From assembly GCA_023248595.1 (NCBI GenBank), contig JAHFEG010000008.1:1-64000 (forward strand): DNA of 64,000 bases, read 5' to 3'. Within the stretch, counting starts at the first letter, position 1. Each line of letters begins with the position of its first letter. The DNA comes from Myxococcales bacterium. Its GTDB lineage: Bacteria > Myxococcota > UBA727 > JABDBI01. Shown in pieces: positions 8,114-18,964 of the stretch. The notes below the pieces were generated by a model that saw nothing but the letters and a program-made list of their open reading frames with translations, made no database searches and was not told where the DNA came from. Position numbers and translations under genes: made by a program.

Positions 8114-11100
8114 ATGCGTAAGAAAAAACTGAAAAATTGGTTTTGTTCTATTCAGGTATTTGGTTTTTTATTTTTTTCAGTTTTTATTTTTGGTGGTTCT
8201 CAGTGTGGACGCCAAGAATCTGAATTAGAAAAAGCAGAAAATCAAGCCGAAAGAGAGAAGCAGGCGCAAAAACAGGCTTTTAGCGATTTGTTGACTTGCT
8301 CTGTTGCCTACCAAGAGCAATTCAATTTATCCGAAGCAATTTTTACTGACGTGAAAGACATCGGATGCTTTGCCGATGAGGATCAAGAAACCGCAAAAGC
8401 GCTTTTACTCGACTTAAAAACCCAATTAAGTGATTTCAATAGGCATTATTTGCAACAATCGCCGTTGGATGATGTAGATGCTGCTTTGAGTGCGAAAGCT
8501 GAGTTTAGAACGATCGCTATTTCTTACCAGGGATTACAAGAATATTTGGCGTACTGCCGCACCAATTATATCATGGCCGGAAGCAGTAAGGGTGATGTTT
8601 TAGAACACGGCCCATCGCTGCAACAAGACAGAATTTATCTGCATGTTTTGGGCGATGTTTTTGGTACAGATTCTGGTTTTGAAGGTAATAGTCAGGAAAG
8701 TGATACATTGATCCATCGTACCAATGTTTTAAAAGTGATTCAGGAGCAATTGCTGGGGCGCATTTTCATTAAAGACGAAAAACAGGTGCGACCGTGCAAA
8801 GACAGTGTCGCGGTTATTCCCAAAGGCCGCATGCCTTACCCTGATCTTCCACAGGATTTGCTAAACAAGCTAATAGCACAATCTGAAAATGCTGAACGCT
8901 TGATGAGGGTTTTTAGTGGTGACCGCTCAAAAGTATCAGATCAAATCAGAAACTTAGGAGAGACAGGAGCGCTGCAGGCAGTGCTCCAAGAACAATTGCG
9001 AGCACTTAAACCTGGCGAATCAGTATTTTTACCAGCAGGATGGAGCTCCCACGCTGTTTTTTATCAAATTACGAAAGAAAAAAGTGTAGATACCAAAATA
9101 ACAACCTATACATTTCGTATTTTTAACAGTGGCGAAGGTATTTCTACCTACCACGCCTCTACAATTGCAGGCTATAAGGCGCAATATTTTCCCTTCGTTG
9201 AAGTGAAAGAAATTTCCTTTGAAAACGTGACGGGATTGGTATTTTTAAAATCCTTGAAAGAAGTTGCCGCACCGCTGGCTTACAAAAGTAAACCGCAAGA
9301 TTTTTATGAAAAATTATTGCTACAGCTCGATGGCAAAAATCAAAAGATTGCCTATGGCGCAGATGACTTTGAAGATCCCCAGCTTGGCGGAACTTGTACC
9401 TATTTTGCTGCACCTTGGGTTTTAAGTAGCTCCGTTGCGCAATTTTTGGATGACGACAAAGCACAGGCTGAATTTATCCCTGATCAAATTGAATTCTTGA
9501 TCAACCTAAAAACACTTAGAGACTATGCTGGTAATCGCGAAAACGAAAAAGACGGTATGGCTGGAATCGGAGATGTCCGTCTGAATCTGCTGAAGAAGGG
9601 CCTTAATTACTTTTCAGAGCAAACTTTGCGTGCGCGCGACGGTTTTGCTATTGATGGGGGCTCTTTGGCTGCGGCAGCGATGAAAGCAGATGCAATTTCG
9701 CAGAAAATTTTACAAGCAGAAAGTGTTATCCAGGCAAAACTAGCAAAGAATGTTCCGCAATTTAACGCTACCAATGTTGCGGGAATTCCGCTTGCGAAAT
9801 TGAGCAATTCGATCAAGTCAGATTCTTTGATTGCAGCTAATGCCCGCTCTGTTCTTGGCCGAACTTTGGATTTATCGATCGATTGGCAAGTGCCATCTGA
9901 TAAAGATCAGTTGCTTAAAGATTTAAAAGCTTTTTACGATCGTATTCAAGATGCCATTGAGCAAAACTATTTTACTTTAGCAATCGATGCCATACAGCAA
10001 ATTGCTTTAAGTTTGCCACTGGAGAAAAAATGGTGGAACAATACTTCAGAAGATCAGGCAATCCAATTAATTCACGAATTGTCTCGCCTCGACAAATTAT
10101 ACCTCTTTGCTCTTTTAGAAGCAGTCAGAGCTAATCAAAGGCTAGAAAAGCAAGTGTCGACAATCGAATTGTTGGCATCAATCAAGTTCCTGACCGTCAG
10201 TGATTTACTCAATCAGAAACTTCCCTATGGTCTTCCTTCGATGTCTCAAAAATTGATAAGGCAATACCTATATGGTGATACTGCTATTTTCGAGACGGAA
10301 GATCCCAAATGGCAATGGCAAATCAAACTTTTACGTGTTTATTACGAAGGACAAAAAGGAGAGGATTTTTTTGGTTTTAGTAAGTACCCTGCTGGTGCCT
10401 CGACAGAGCGGCGTATTCATTTCGATCCCAGTGCCGTCCAAGAACTGGGTAAGTTAGAAATGCATTGGAGTAGAAATACTCAGTGGGCAGATGTCGGATG
10501 GGTTGTAAATGCCATCAAGCAACAGCCTGGATATCAAATTTGGCTGGAAAAAGAGATCGGTGATAACAACAAAAATCGATTCGAGTTGAATTCGATTAAA
10601 CCGTGGACTTTTCATTGCTCTGCGCCTGTTGGACTGACGGCTGCGACCTGTTCTCCTGAGCTTTTTTCTGTCAAACGTGTGGATCGTCCAAGCATTGGTG
10701 AAGATATTTTAGTTCGGCGCCTAGCAGTGGATTTGCTGACAAAAAATGCGCAAAAGGGCATTCTTTTTCAAGAGAGTTTGCCCCAAGTGTTTTATGATCT
10801 GCGCGCCGCATCGGTTGTGACCGATTACATGCTAACCTCAAGTTTAGTCTCGATTTTTAGGCCACAGTTTTCTGATGATATCGGCCTAGATAAAATAGAA
10901 GATTCCGTTCTTTTAGATGAGAATGATGCACGACGTCTGTGTAACTGCGACGGAATAGAAGAATACCAAGACATAAAAGTGGATGATGTAACTGTCAAGT
11001 TCGAGAGAGAAGAGTGGAATTTGGGGAGGCAAGCTTATGACTACTTTCCTGATACCAGGGTTGAGCGTCGAGAAACAAAAATTACTAAAACGCGTCACGC

Positions 11101-14100
11101 CACAAAACCAGGCAGAGTCAGCAGAACAACTTCTTTTGGTTATGCTGATGTAGAATATCGCATTTTTGGCAAAGACGATGATAAGCCAATTATCAACACC
11201 TATTATAAAGGCAGCGAACGAATTAAATCTGATTTTGAGTTTGAGTTTGCCAGTCCCTATGTGCATCTTAAGAACACAGCCATTCCTTTTAAAAAATATG
11301 AGACAGATCGTGAGAATTCAAAATGGCAACACGATGAAGTTTTGCGACTTTTCAATATTGGACTAACAAAAGACGGCGAGTTAGCAGATCCGAAAAATGC
11401 ACCTACACGTCGACGTTATCAACCTAACTGGCTTATTTTGAAAACGACTATCCAAGAAGACGTCACCGGTATAAGCTTAGAGCGGATGCGAGGTCTTTTG
11501 GGTCTGAGTCAGATTAAAGAGCAGCAACTAATCCAAACTCTGGCTTACTTTACAAAATTTGGTGAGCGTTTGTCGCAGCCGGAATATCAGCGTATGTTTG
11601 AAAAATTGATGATGGAACCCTCGCTGATTTTAGACCAATTGACTGTGAACGAGCGGCAGTCTTCTTTATTTATTGATAAGCTTTCACGTTTTTGTAAGGA
11701 AAAATTTGAGTCGTTCAAGAGTTATGGTGATTACAAGGGCATGGCGTTCATCTTACACATGAATCAGCTCTTTGTGAATGAGCTTGCTTTTGCTCTCACT
11801 ATTCCAGAAGGCAAAGTAGCGAAGAACAGTGTTTCTCAATTCTTGGATACAGCAGAAGAATTATTTAATTTAATTCAAAAATTAAATAAACAGCCCGATG
11901 AAAAAAGCTTCTTGTATGAAAATTTGGCAGCATCATTTTTTTACAAAAACAGGCTGGAACGTCACGATGTTGAGTTGTTGCTTTTAGCGGTCATCGAAAG
12001 CAAAACTTTTGCTCATGATAAAAAATTTAACGATGCTTTTCGTGCGCAAGAAACCAAACACATTTTAACGAAGCATGCTGGTCGTATTCGCCAAGCGCTG
12101 GTGAATTCAGATAATGTTAGTGATAAAGGTAAGGAAATCTTAGACTTCATTGTTAAACATGCCAGACCAGATTTGCAAGGAAATGGTAATTGGAAAATTG
12201 CGAATAATGGTCCTGCTGTTATCTTTGAATCTTCCTTTCAGCAACCTGATGCTCAAATCCAAATTAACATCGCAGATGGAAGAATTTTCGATGCTGGTAA
12301 AAGCCAGGTATTGTTTCCCGTGAAGCAAAAAGATTATGAAGCTATATTTGGAGACAGTGAACCTCCTCAGTATGCGACTGAAATTGCCTATGAACAATTT
12401 CAGTGGAGTAAAAGTGGGTTACGGATACGAGCGCAACGTCATGATGCTGTTACATGGACCTTACAACAAGAAGTATCGGCGAATGTTTGGTATCAATATA
12501 TGCGTCCATCTGAATTGCAGGATATAAAAGACAGTAAAGCCATTTTTGCAGGTTATGATTATTGGAAGTCGCTGGATAAAGTCGATGGTAAATGGCAATT
12601 TCGCGTTCTTGACACCAAAACGAAAAAAGAGAAATATCAGATTCGTTTTGACGATCCTGAGCTTGAAACGCCAAATCCAAGTGTCGTACGGTTGGCTGAT
12701 AAAGCAGAGTTAATTGATGTTGACGCTCAATCTTCATATCGTATTTTTGAGCGCATCGAAGATTGGCGCTACGTTTATATTTGGGCAATTCCAGATGTCG
12801 ATGGTAAATTAGTGGTTAAAGAAGTGGCTCTGCCTAGATTAGGACTTCTATTTTTAGAGAAGGATCTCACTGGAAAAGAGTCTAGCTTAACGTGTGGACC
12901 CTGGAAGGATTACACCGTTTCCAAGGAACAGTTTAGTATTGGGTTAAGAATGCCACTCAATTATTTGATGTGTTCTGGAAATAAGCCTGATCAAAAGCAG
13001 TTGGTGGTTATGCCAGTGGCCAAGCTGGTCAATGTATTAAAAGCGACTGGCTTACTTGCACAATTCCAGCTTGAATTTAGCACCGATCCTAAAGATGACT
13101 CGGTTGCTTATTTTACCTATGAGATTGATCTGCTTCGTGCTGATGGGTTGGTAATCGCACCGAGTAATGCGGCACGTTATTATTTAGCGTTGCGTTACTT
13201 GTGGCAGCAACATTACCGTCTGGCTGCGCAGCAAATTCAATCGATTTTATCGAGCAGCCGCGCATTCAATAAACGCGAAATCGAGATCTTAAAATGGATG
13301 GCTGCGGGCAATCCAGTGGATCATGATCCCCGTGCTTATGCAGTACGCTTACGGGCTGAATTTGAACTAGCCAGAGATCTGGAGCGTTATCATGGCCAAT
13401 TTGTGCCTGAGGCGAATGTGGAGGTTACAGAGCTCAGCGAATTGTACTTTAATTATTTGCAAAAAGTGGAGCGTATTGATCATGGTCTATTGGGACTACA
13501 TGAAGAGGAGCGTATTGCACGTAGATTGCTAAATGCGACAGTGACCGCTATTCATGAGTTAAACAAGCCGCAAGTGTTGACTTGGACTCAAGAGGAGCGG
13601 ATTCGGGAAAAAATCAAAGAGCACCAAAAAATTCAGAAAAAAATTGAAAGTCGCATGTTGGCCATTAACGCTGAACTTAAGAATGAATTATTTGAAGTTC
13701 AGATCAATGCTGTTCACCCTGGTGAGATGGCTCTAATGCAATCTCGTTCTCTCCTGGTAATTGACGAAACTTATGTTCTCCAAAAATTGGAACAAATGTT
13801 TTCCGCGGAAAAATCTACTGGTTCACCGAGCACAGATGCGCACGCTCTTGATGCTGCAGCGATGGTTACTGTGGATAATTTCGGTTTATTATATCGCATC
13901 ATGGCTGGAGAAGATTTTAATCACCATGAGGCTGTATTTTTATTGAAAAGTGTACTGGGGGATGACGCAAAGTTTAATTCTTTAACGAAAGAAGAATTAA
14001 AACGCGAATTTGTGATGCTGATTCGTATGGCTGTTTTGGTTGATAAGATAGAACAATACAGCGATCCTTTCAAAGAACAGCGCATGAATGCGCGTTTATT

Positions 14101-17100
14101 GGCAGCAGTTGCTGAAGCGAAAAGCCAAAATAGTGAGATGAAAACCTATGCCGAGATTAGAAGGAATTTTGTCCAGATTAAAGAAAATGATGAGAGGCGC
14201 AAGAGTATAGCAGTAGAGATTATACCCGTGCGAACTGTATGGAACAAGGCATATATGGAAAAGAATAATTTGTCTGCTCCACAACAGTATCAGAATGGAA
14301 AGCTCAACCCGACTTATGAAGCTGAAATGAAATATTATAAAGGGGAAGAGGTAAGATTAGAAGAGCTTGTACGGGTGCGCCGGGACGCTATGCGAAGATT
14401 AGACTTAGAAGAATACAATTTAGTTAACGCGAGCAAAAACATCCGCAATAGTCTGCTTCAGTATTTTAACGGTGTTCAAAATAGCGACAATAAAGAACAT
14501 AAAATTGCTGAAACACCTGTTCAGCCAGGCAAAGTAAAGTTTTCAGGACATAAAAAAACTTTACAAAAAGCAGCCACTGCCGATATTTTGAACGCACAAA
14601 TTCCGCTCGCAGAAATAGCAAAAGCTGATCCGTTGGCAACGCCTATTTTGACCGAAGCTTTCTTTACCAGTCTAAACGTGATCAATGAGCAAGCGCTTGA
14701 TTTAAAGCAACAGAGAAAGGTTGATAATGCTGCTGCGTCCCTAAACCAGGTTTTGCAAAAAATCGAAGGGGACACAATGCCAACTGACGTTAAGGCAGCG
14801 GTAAATGTGCTGCAGGGTAAAGTGTTGGAACGCGCCCTCGATATTAAAGCCAAAAAGAAATTTTATAAAATCAAAAATTTTACCGAACTTAAAAATATCA
14901 GCCTGCGTATCAAGGGTAAAAACAATGTTTATGAACATATCGTTAAGTTAGAAGATGCCGAGACAAGGATGAAGGCGCACCGGCATAAAATTTTGGAACT
15001 CGGTCGCAAGTACGCTAGCAAACTCGAAGGTGGTGCTTATACAAAATTGTACCATCTCGCCGATCTCGGTAAACAAAATGATATTAACGATTTGATTTAC
15101 TTGCTTTTGAAGCGCAATTTGGTGGTGTTCTACGAACAATCATCGGGCGCGCATGATTTAAAAGAAATCAATGAACTCTATGAAAATTTAATCAACTATT
15201 TGATGCTAACAACCTACATGAAGCACGCCGAGCGCGTTGCCGATAGTGTTGACGCTGTTATCAGCAAGCATGAGGCAGGATTGTCTGAATCGAGTGATGA
15301 ATTTCAACAACTACTCGAGAACATGGTGAGTGCGGGGCGTGAAATGCGCCGCTATGATATCGCTAATCACATTGAGTATTTAATATTTGAGCACTTCATG
15401 AACATTATGCTCAGAAAAAATCAAGTCGAAGCACTTGATGAGCTCCAGATTAAAGATGGCAAAATTGAGAATGAGCGTGCCTTGGGTGGTGTCCTGGAAA
15501 TGATCATGGGCGCTGGCAAAACTTCTGTTCTGTTACCATTGCTGAGCGCTCTTGATACTTCGGGCGAATGGCTCAACATGATTATTTTGCCAGAAGCCTT
15601 GGTCGCTTCCATGTCTGAGCAACTGTCTTCTCAATTAGGAACTGCATTTGCCAGAGGTGTTGATGTGTTGGTGGTCAGTCGTCAGCGCTACTTGCGTGAG
15701 CCTGATTTGAAATTGCTTTACGACGGCTTGGTGCGTGCACGTCTTCAAAGTCGTACGATTATTACAACAAACGGCGCTATCCAAAGTCTCTTTTTAAGTT
15801 TTGTAGATCGCTTGTCGCGTTATGAGAAAGATAAAAACCAGGTATCAGGGGAAATAGAAGCTTTCATTAAGATTTTCCGATTTTTGCGTGAATATGGTCG
15901 ACTAACCATCGATGAAGTCGATTTGGCGCTTGATATTTTGCAAGCTCATCAATTCTCTGTGGGTGATCCAATATCACTCATGAGAGATAAAGATAAAGTC
16001 CTGCAAACCTTGCCTGCGACAATTTTGAGCCTTTATCATTTAATTGCGACGACGCCGGCGCTTTATGAAGAGGTCGACTTGCCATTTCTCTCTTATTCGC
16101 GTGGGCATGGTGCGCTGACAGCGACATCGTATCAAAAATTTAAAAAGTTGCTGGTTCAAAACATACTAACAGCAAATCCGTTCTTTTTTGGATTTAAGGA
16201 TTTGAATGCGATCTTTAGAGACTTCGTTGCTATCAAAGCTAATTCGGATTTAGTCAAAAATTATCTTTTGAAAGGAACCGTGCAAAATCGTGAGGCGTTG
16301 TTGAGTAAAATTGATGGCAGCGCCAGGGATATTAACCAAGCGAATCGTTTGAAAGATATCATGACGACTCTTTACGATGAACTCAATGTTGTCTTCGAGT
16401 TGAGTGCCACCAAAAAATTAGGGGTCCACTATGGTCCTTTGCCTTATCCAGGGCAACGGGATGAAGAGTCTGAAGAAAATTATAAACGTGCCAAAAAAGC
16501 TTATCTAACCTCGCGTTATGTTGCGATTCCATATCATTCTGGTGAGCCTATGGTTAATTCGCGATTTGGTACACCGGTTGAAGCGTTAAATTATACGATT
16601 CAAATGGCACTAGAGAGGCGTAATTATGGTGATATGGTTGAAGATGAAATTGAATCCCTGAAACGGATGGTCGAAGGTGGCAGTGAAGCGAAGATTCGCA
16701 AAGGTCGATTTAAAGAACGCTTTGAACGCTTGGTTGGTGAAAAGTACCCTTATCCCATTGGCGCGATTGGGCCTAAACAGATTATCGATATAGCCAAAGA
16801 TATTGGTAAGAAAGACAGAAGCGCAGTGCAATTTGATTTGGTGAGTCGTTATGTAGCGCCACAGGTGACTGTATATCCGATGCAGTTGCAAACCAATGCG
16901 CAAGTGTATGAAGCGCTCTTTAAACATGTTCAAGGTTTCACGGGTACGCTTTGGAGTGCTGATACATTTCCCAAAATTTTCAGGAAGCCTCGTTTGTCTG
17001 ATACAGCAGAGAAGACTTTTTTGATTCTCTGGCAAGACTATCTTGAGCAAAAAGAAAAAAATACGAGTGATGTATCTTTCAAATCGCTGCAAAGAGGTTC

Positions 17101-18940
17101 TTACCGAGGTCCCCAATTGTTGGCATCATTGGTCCAGCAGATTTATACTGGCTGGAAGAAACCTGGTTCTTTTATGGATGAGGCAGGTGTTTTCAGAGTA
17201 TTTGATAACATCGCAGTGGCTGAGGAAATGTTAAAAGTAGCCAGTAATACAGATGCAAATATTCAAGGTGTTATTTTTTATGACGCTCAAGATAATTTGA
17301 AGATTATCTCTGCTTCAGGCACTGAGGACATGTCCGCATCAAAAATTCCCTTAAACAACCGCATTGCCTTTTGGGATAAAAAACACACAACAGGATCGGA
17401 TTTGCGACTGAAGTCAGACATGCAGGCAAAAGTCGCTGTCGACCATCACACCACTTCACGCGGGTTGCAACAAACCGTATGGCGTTTGCGTGGGCTTGGG
17501 ACTGGTCAACAAATTGTCCAATATGTTGCTTTGGAAGACGACTTAGACATCATCAAAAAACGTCTCAAAGAAGAGTGGAAAATTAAGAATATTGGTGAAC
17601 TCGATTTAGGTGATTTAATTTTATATGTTGTGGTCAACCAAGAAACACGTTTGGGCGATTTACGTTTTAGAGCTGTTAAACAAAAAATGAAGAACGTGAT
17701 CGTCAGTCGTGTTCTAGGCGACATGTTCGGCAAAGGACCTGCAGATACTTCAGTTGATGTTTATTCGGCTGCAATGCTTTATGGAACCGTCAGGAAATTA
17801 TTTGAAGTCAGTCTTGAAAAAGATAAACTTTATTTGAGCATGGGTCTACCGCGACACGAACTTGATGTGTCGGAGGCGCTTGATGCAGAACAAAAACGTG
17901 TGATGAGTGCAGACTATGCCAAAGCACTGAAGCAGGGATGGTTTTCGACAGGCGAGGCCTATGAGCAGGTTGATAAAGCAATCGAAAAATTAAAACGAGA
18001 AGAAGAGCCTTTGTTGCCACGTCAAATTATGGCGTCTAATTTCGATAATGATTTGGAAATTGAAATTGAGCTTGAAATGGAGCAGGAGCAAGAAGAAGAA
18101 CAAGAGCAGGAACAAGAAATGGAGCAGTACCAGATGGATGCTAACCATAAAGTGCATGCCATTTTGCTCTGGTCGCTCGAGGACAGCAACCTTGTTTATC
18201 AGAAACAATTCTTTACACCTGCTTCAGCTGATAATTTGGGCACAAACCCAAATTATTGGTTATTAAGACAAAAACAGGTGCAGCCAATGATTTCTTTGCC
18301 GGCAGCGTTAGCTTATAAAAAGCAAAATTTTCTTGCCAATGCCTTTGATAAAGATATTTTACTTTCTTTTAACTTGGCGCCTATTCATCATCGCAATGTT
18401 TTCACGACGGATAGCCATTATGAATATGAATTTTTTAGCGTCTATCATAAGTATCCGGGCGATGTGCTGATTATTGAAGATAAAGCCACACAAGAGATTC
18501 GCTTAGTGCTTCTCGATGGTGATGATGTTGTGCAATGGAGTCAATTCTTGACGTTGGACGCGCTCAGTGGAAATACTTCGAGGCATCGTGATTTGCGCTT
18601 GGGTCTGTATAATATTAATCTCGCCAATAAGGGTGTGTATCAAGATGGAGCTGAAGAAATTAACGAAGAGATGCTGAAGAAAAATGTGAACTTCCTGAAA
18701 CTCATTGTAGAAGTGAAATTTTTTGCTGGCAGCGTACATTATACGAAAGAAGAAGAACCTTATCTGCAGGGATTTTTGTTTGGGCCTGATGCTGACTTAG
18801 AAGCACAGCGAAAATATGCCAAAAAAATGCTTGATATCTTTAGAGGACAAATTCTCAAATTAAGACATGACAGCACGCAGATGTTCCGTGGCAGTGATAT
18901 CGAAGCCACCTTTGAAACATTGCTTGGGGAATTGGATTAA
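8114..18940 (+). CDS. Giant exported protein with DUF3638/DUF3645-like ATPase core
   Basis: A single intact frame of 3608 codons. The N-terminus has KKK, a hydrophobic run (about residues 11-28) and a Cys at about 31 in an imperfect lipobox, so export or lipid anchoring is possible. Residues 40-2400 are mostly helical and unrecognised. The C-terminal third carries ordered helicase-like motifs: Walker A MGAGKTS (Lys2469), Walker B DEVD (2600-2603), GFTGT (2941-2945, as SecA GMTGT), HTTGSDL (from 3091) and RLRGLGTGQ (3124-3132). A Glu/Gln-only stretch follows at 3315-3338. This order and wording match the large eukaryotic DUF3638/DUF3645 proteins, whose function is unknown. It shares SF2 mechanics, so ATP-driven remodelling or translocation is the likeliest activity. 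No obvious operon partner. Confidence 0.75.
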   Translation: MRKKKLKNWFCSIQVFGFLFFSVFIFGGSQCGRQESELEKAENQAEREKQAQKQAFSDLLTCSVAYQEQFNLSEAIFTDVKDIGCFADEDQETAKALLLDLKTQLSDFNRHYLQQSPLDDVDAALSAKAEFRTIAISYQGLQEYLAYCRTNYIMAGSSKGDVLEHGPSLQQDRIYLHVLGDVFGTDSGFEGNSQESDTLIHRTNVLKVIQEQLLGRIFIKDEKQVRPCKDSVAVIPKGRMPYPDLPQDLLNKLIAQSENAERLMRVFSGDRSKVSDQIRNLGETGALQAVLQEQLRALKPGESVFLPAGWSSHAVFYQITKEKSVDTKITTYTFRIFNSGEGISTYHASTIAGYKAQYFPFVEVKEISFENVTGLVFLKSLKEVAAPLAYKSKPQDFYEKLLLQLDGKNQKIAYGADDFEDPQLGGTCTYFAAPWVLSSSVAQFLDDDKAQAEFIPDQIEFLINLKTLRDYAGNRENEKDGMAGIGDVRLNLLKKGLNYFSEQTLRARDGFAIDGGSLAAAAMKADAISQKILQAESVIQAKLAKNVPQFNATNVAGIPLAKLSNSIKSDSLIAANARSVLGRTLDLSIDWQVPSDKDQLLKDLKAFYDRIQDAIEQNYFTLAIDAIQQIALSLPLEKKWWNNTSEDQAIQLIHELSRLDKLYLFALLEAVRANQRLEKQVSTIELLASIKFLTVSDLLNQKLPYGLPSMSQKLIRQYLYGDTAIFETEDPKWQWQIKLLRVYYEGQKGEDFFGFSKYPAGASTERRIHFDPSAVQELGKLEMHWSRNTQWADVGWVVNAIKQQPGYQIWLEKEIGDNNKNRFELNSIKPWTFHCSAPVGLTAATCSPELFSVKRVDRPSIGEDILVRRLAVDLLTKNAQKGILFQESLPQVFYDLRAASVVTDYMLTSSLVSIFRPQFSDDIGLDKIEDSVLLDENDARRLCNCDGIEEYQDIKVDDVTVKFEREEWNLGRQAYDYFPDTRVERRETKITKTRHATKPGRVSRTTSFGYADVEYRIFGKDDDKPIINTYYKGSERIKSDFEFEFASPYVHLKNTAIPFKKYETDRENSKWQHDEVLRLFNIGLTKDGELADPKNAPTRRRYQPNWLILKTTIQEDVTGISLERMRGLLGLSQIKEQQLIQTLAYFTKFGERLSQPEYQRMFEKLMMEPSLILDQLTVNERQSSLFIDKLSRFCKEKFESFKSYGDYKGMAFILHMNQLFVNELAFALTIPEGKVAKNSVSQFLDTAEELFNLIQKLNKQPDEKSFLYENLAASFFYKNRLERHDVELLLLAVIESKTFAHDKKFNDAFRAQETKHILTKHAGRIRQALVNSDNVSDKGKEILDFIVKHARPDLQGNGNWKIANNGPAVIFESSFQQPDAQIQINIADGRIFDAGKSQVLFPVKQKDYEAIFGDSEPPQYATEIAYEQFQWSKSGLRIRAQRHDAVTWTLQQEVSANVWYQYMRPSELQDIKDSKAIFAGYDYWKSLDKVDGKWQFRVLDTKTKKEKYQIRFDDPELETPNPSVVRLADKAELIDVDAQSSYRIFERIEDWRYVYIWAIPDVDGKLVVKEVALPRLGLLFLEKDLTGKESSLTCGPWKDYTVSKEQFSIGLRMPLNYLMCSGNKPDQKQLVVMPVAKLVNVLKATGLLAQFQLEFSTDPKDDSVAYFTYEIDLLRADGLVIAPSNAARYYLALRYLWQQHYRLAAQQIQSILSSSRAFNKREIEILKWMAAGNPVDHDPRAYAVRLRAEFELARDLERYHGQFVPEANVEVTELSELYFNYLQKVERIDHGLLGLHEEERIARRLLNATVTAIHELNKPQVLTWTQEERIREKIKEHQKIQKKIESRMLAINAELKNELFEVQINAVHPGEMALMQSRSLLVIDETYVLQKLEQMFSAEKSTGSPSTDAHALDAAAMVTVDNFGLLYRIMAGEDFNHHEAVFLLKSVLGDDAKFNSLTKEELKREFVMLIRMAVLVDKIEQYSDPFKEQRMNARLLAAVAEAKSQNSEMKTYAEIRRNFVQIKENDERRKSIAVEIIPVRTVWNKAYMEKNNLSAPQQYQNGKLNPTYEAEMKYYKGEEVRLEELVRVRRDAMRRLDLEEYNLVNASKNIRNSLLQYFNGVQNSDNKEHKIAETPVQPGKVKFSGHKKTLQKAATADILNAQIPLAEIAKADPLATPILTEAFFTSLNVINEQALDLKQQRKVDNAAASLNQVLQKIEGDTMPTDVKAAVNVLQGKVLERALDIKAKKKFYKIKNFTELKNISLRIKGKNNVYEHIVKLEDAETRMKAHRHKILELGRKYASKLEGGAYTKLYHLADLGKQNDINDLIYLLLKRNLVVFYEQSSGAHDLKEINELYENLINYLMLTTYMKHAERVADSVDAVISKHEAGLSESSDEFQQLLENMVSAGREMRRYDIANHIEYLIFEHFMNIMLRKNQVEALDELQIKDGKIENERALGGVLEMIMGAGKTSVLLPLLSALDTSGEWLNMIILPEALVASMSEQLSSQLGTAFARGVDVLVVSRQRYLREPDLKLLYDGLVRARLQSRTIITTNGAIQSLFLSFVDRLSRYEKDKNQVSGEIEAFIKIFRFLREYGRLTIDEVDLALDILQAHQFSVGDPISLMRDKDKVLQTLPATILSLYHLIATTPALYEEVDLPFLSYSRGHGALTATSYQKFKKLLVQNILTANPFFFGFKDLNAIFRDFVAIKANSDLVKNYLLKGTVQNREALLSKIDGSARDINQANRLKDIMTTLYDELNVVFELSATKKLGVHYGPLPYPGQRDEESEENYKRAKKAYLTSRYVAIPYHSGEPMVNSRFGTPVEALNYTIQMALERRNYGDMVEDEIESLKRMVEGGSEAKIRKGRFKERFERLVGEKYPYPIGAIGPKQIIDIAKDIGKKDRSAVQFDLVSRYVAPQVTVYPMQLQTNAQVYEALFKHVQGFTGTLWSADTFPKIFRKPRLSDTAEKTFLILWQDYLEQKEKNTSDVSFKSLQRGSYRGPQLLASLVQQIYTGWKKPGSFMDEAGVFRVFDNIAVAEEMLKVASNTDANIQGVIFYDAQDNLKIISASGTEDMSASKIPLNNRIAFWDKKHTTGSDLRLKSDMQAKVAVDHHTTSRGLQQTVWRLRGLGTGQQIVQYVALEDDLDIIKKRLKEEWKIKNIGELDLGDLILYVVVNQETRLGDLRFRAVKQKMKNVIVSRVLGDMFGKGPADTSVDVYSAAMLYGTVRKLFEVSLEKDKLYLSMGLPRHELDVSEALDAEQKRVMSADYAKALKQGWFSTGEAYEQVDKAIEKLKREEEPLLPRQIMASNFDNDLEIEIELEMEQEQEEEQEQEQEMEQYQMDANHKVHAILLWSLEDSNLVYQKQFFTPASADNLGTNPNYWLLRQKQVQPMISLPAALAYKKQNFLANAFDKDILLSFNLAPIHHRNVFTTDSHYEYEFFSVYHKYPGDVLIIEDKATQEIRLVLLDGDDVVQWSQFLTLDALSGNTSRHRDLRLGLYNINLANKGVYQDGAEEINEEMLKKNVNFLKLIVEVKFFAGSVHYTKEEEPYLQGFLFGPDADLEAQRKYAKKMLDIFRGQILKLRHDSTQMFRGSDIEATFETLLGELD

Positions 18941-18964
18941 AAATTGCTTTGTATCGTTTCAGTT

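Noticed and set aside
16610-17116. A 168-codon antisense frame within the giant gene
   Set aside because: It mirrors a well-conserved ATPase region on the other strand and has no motif or ribosome site of its own.
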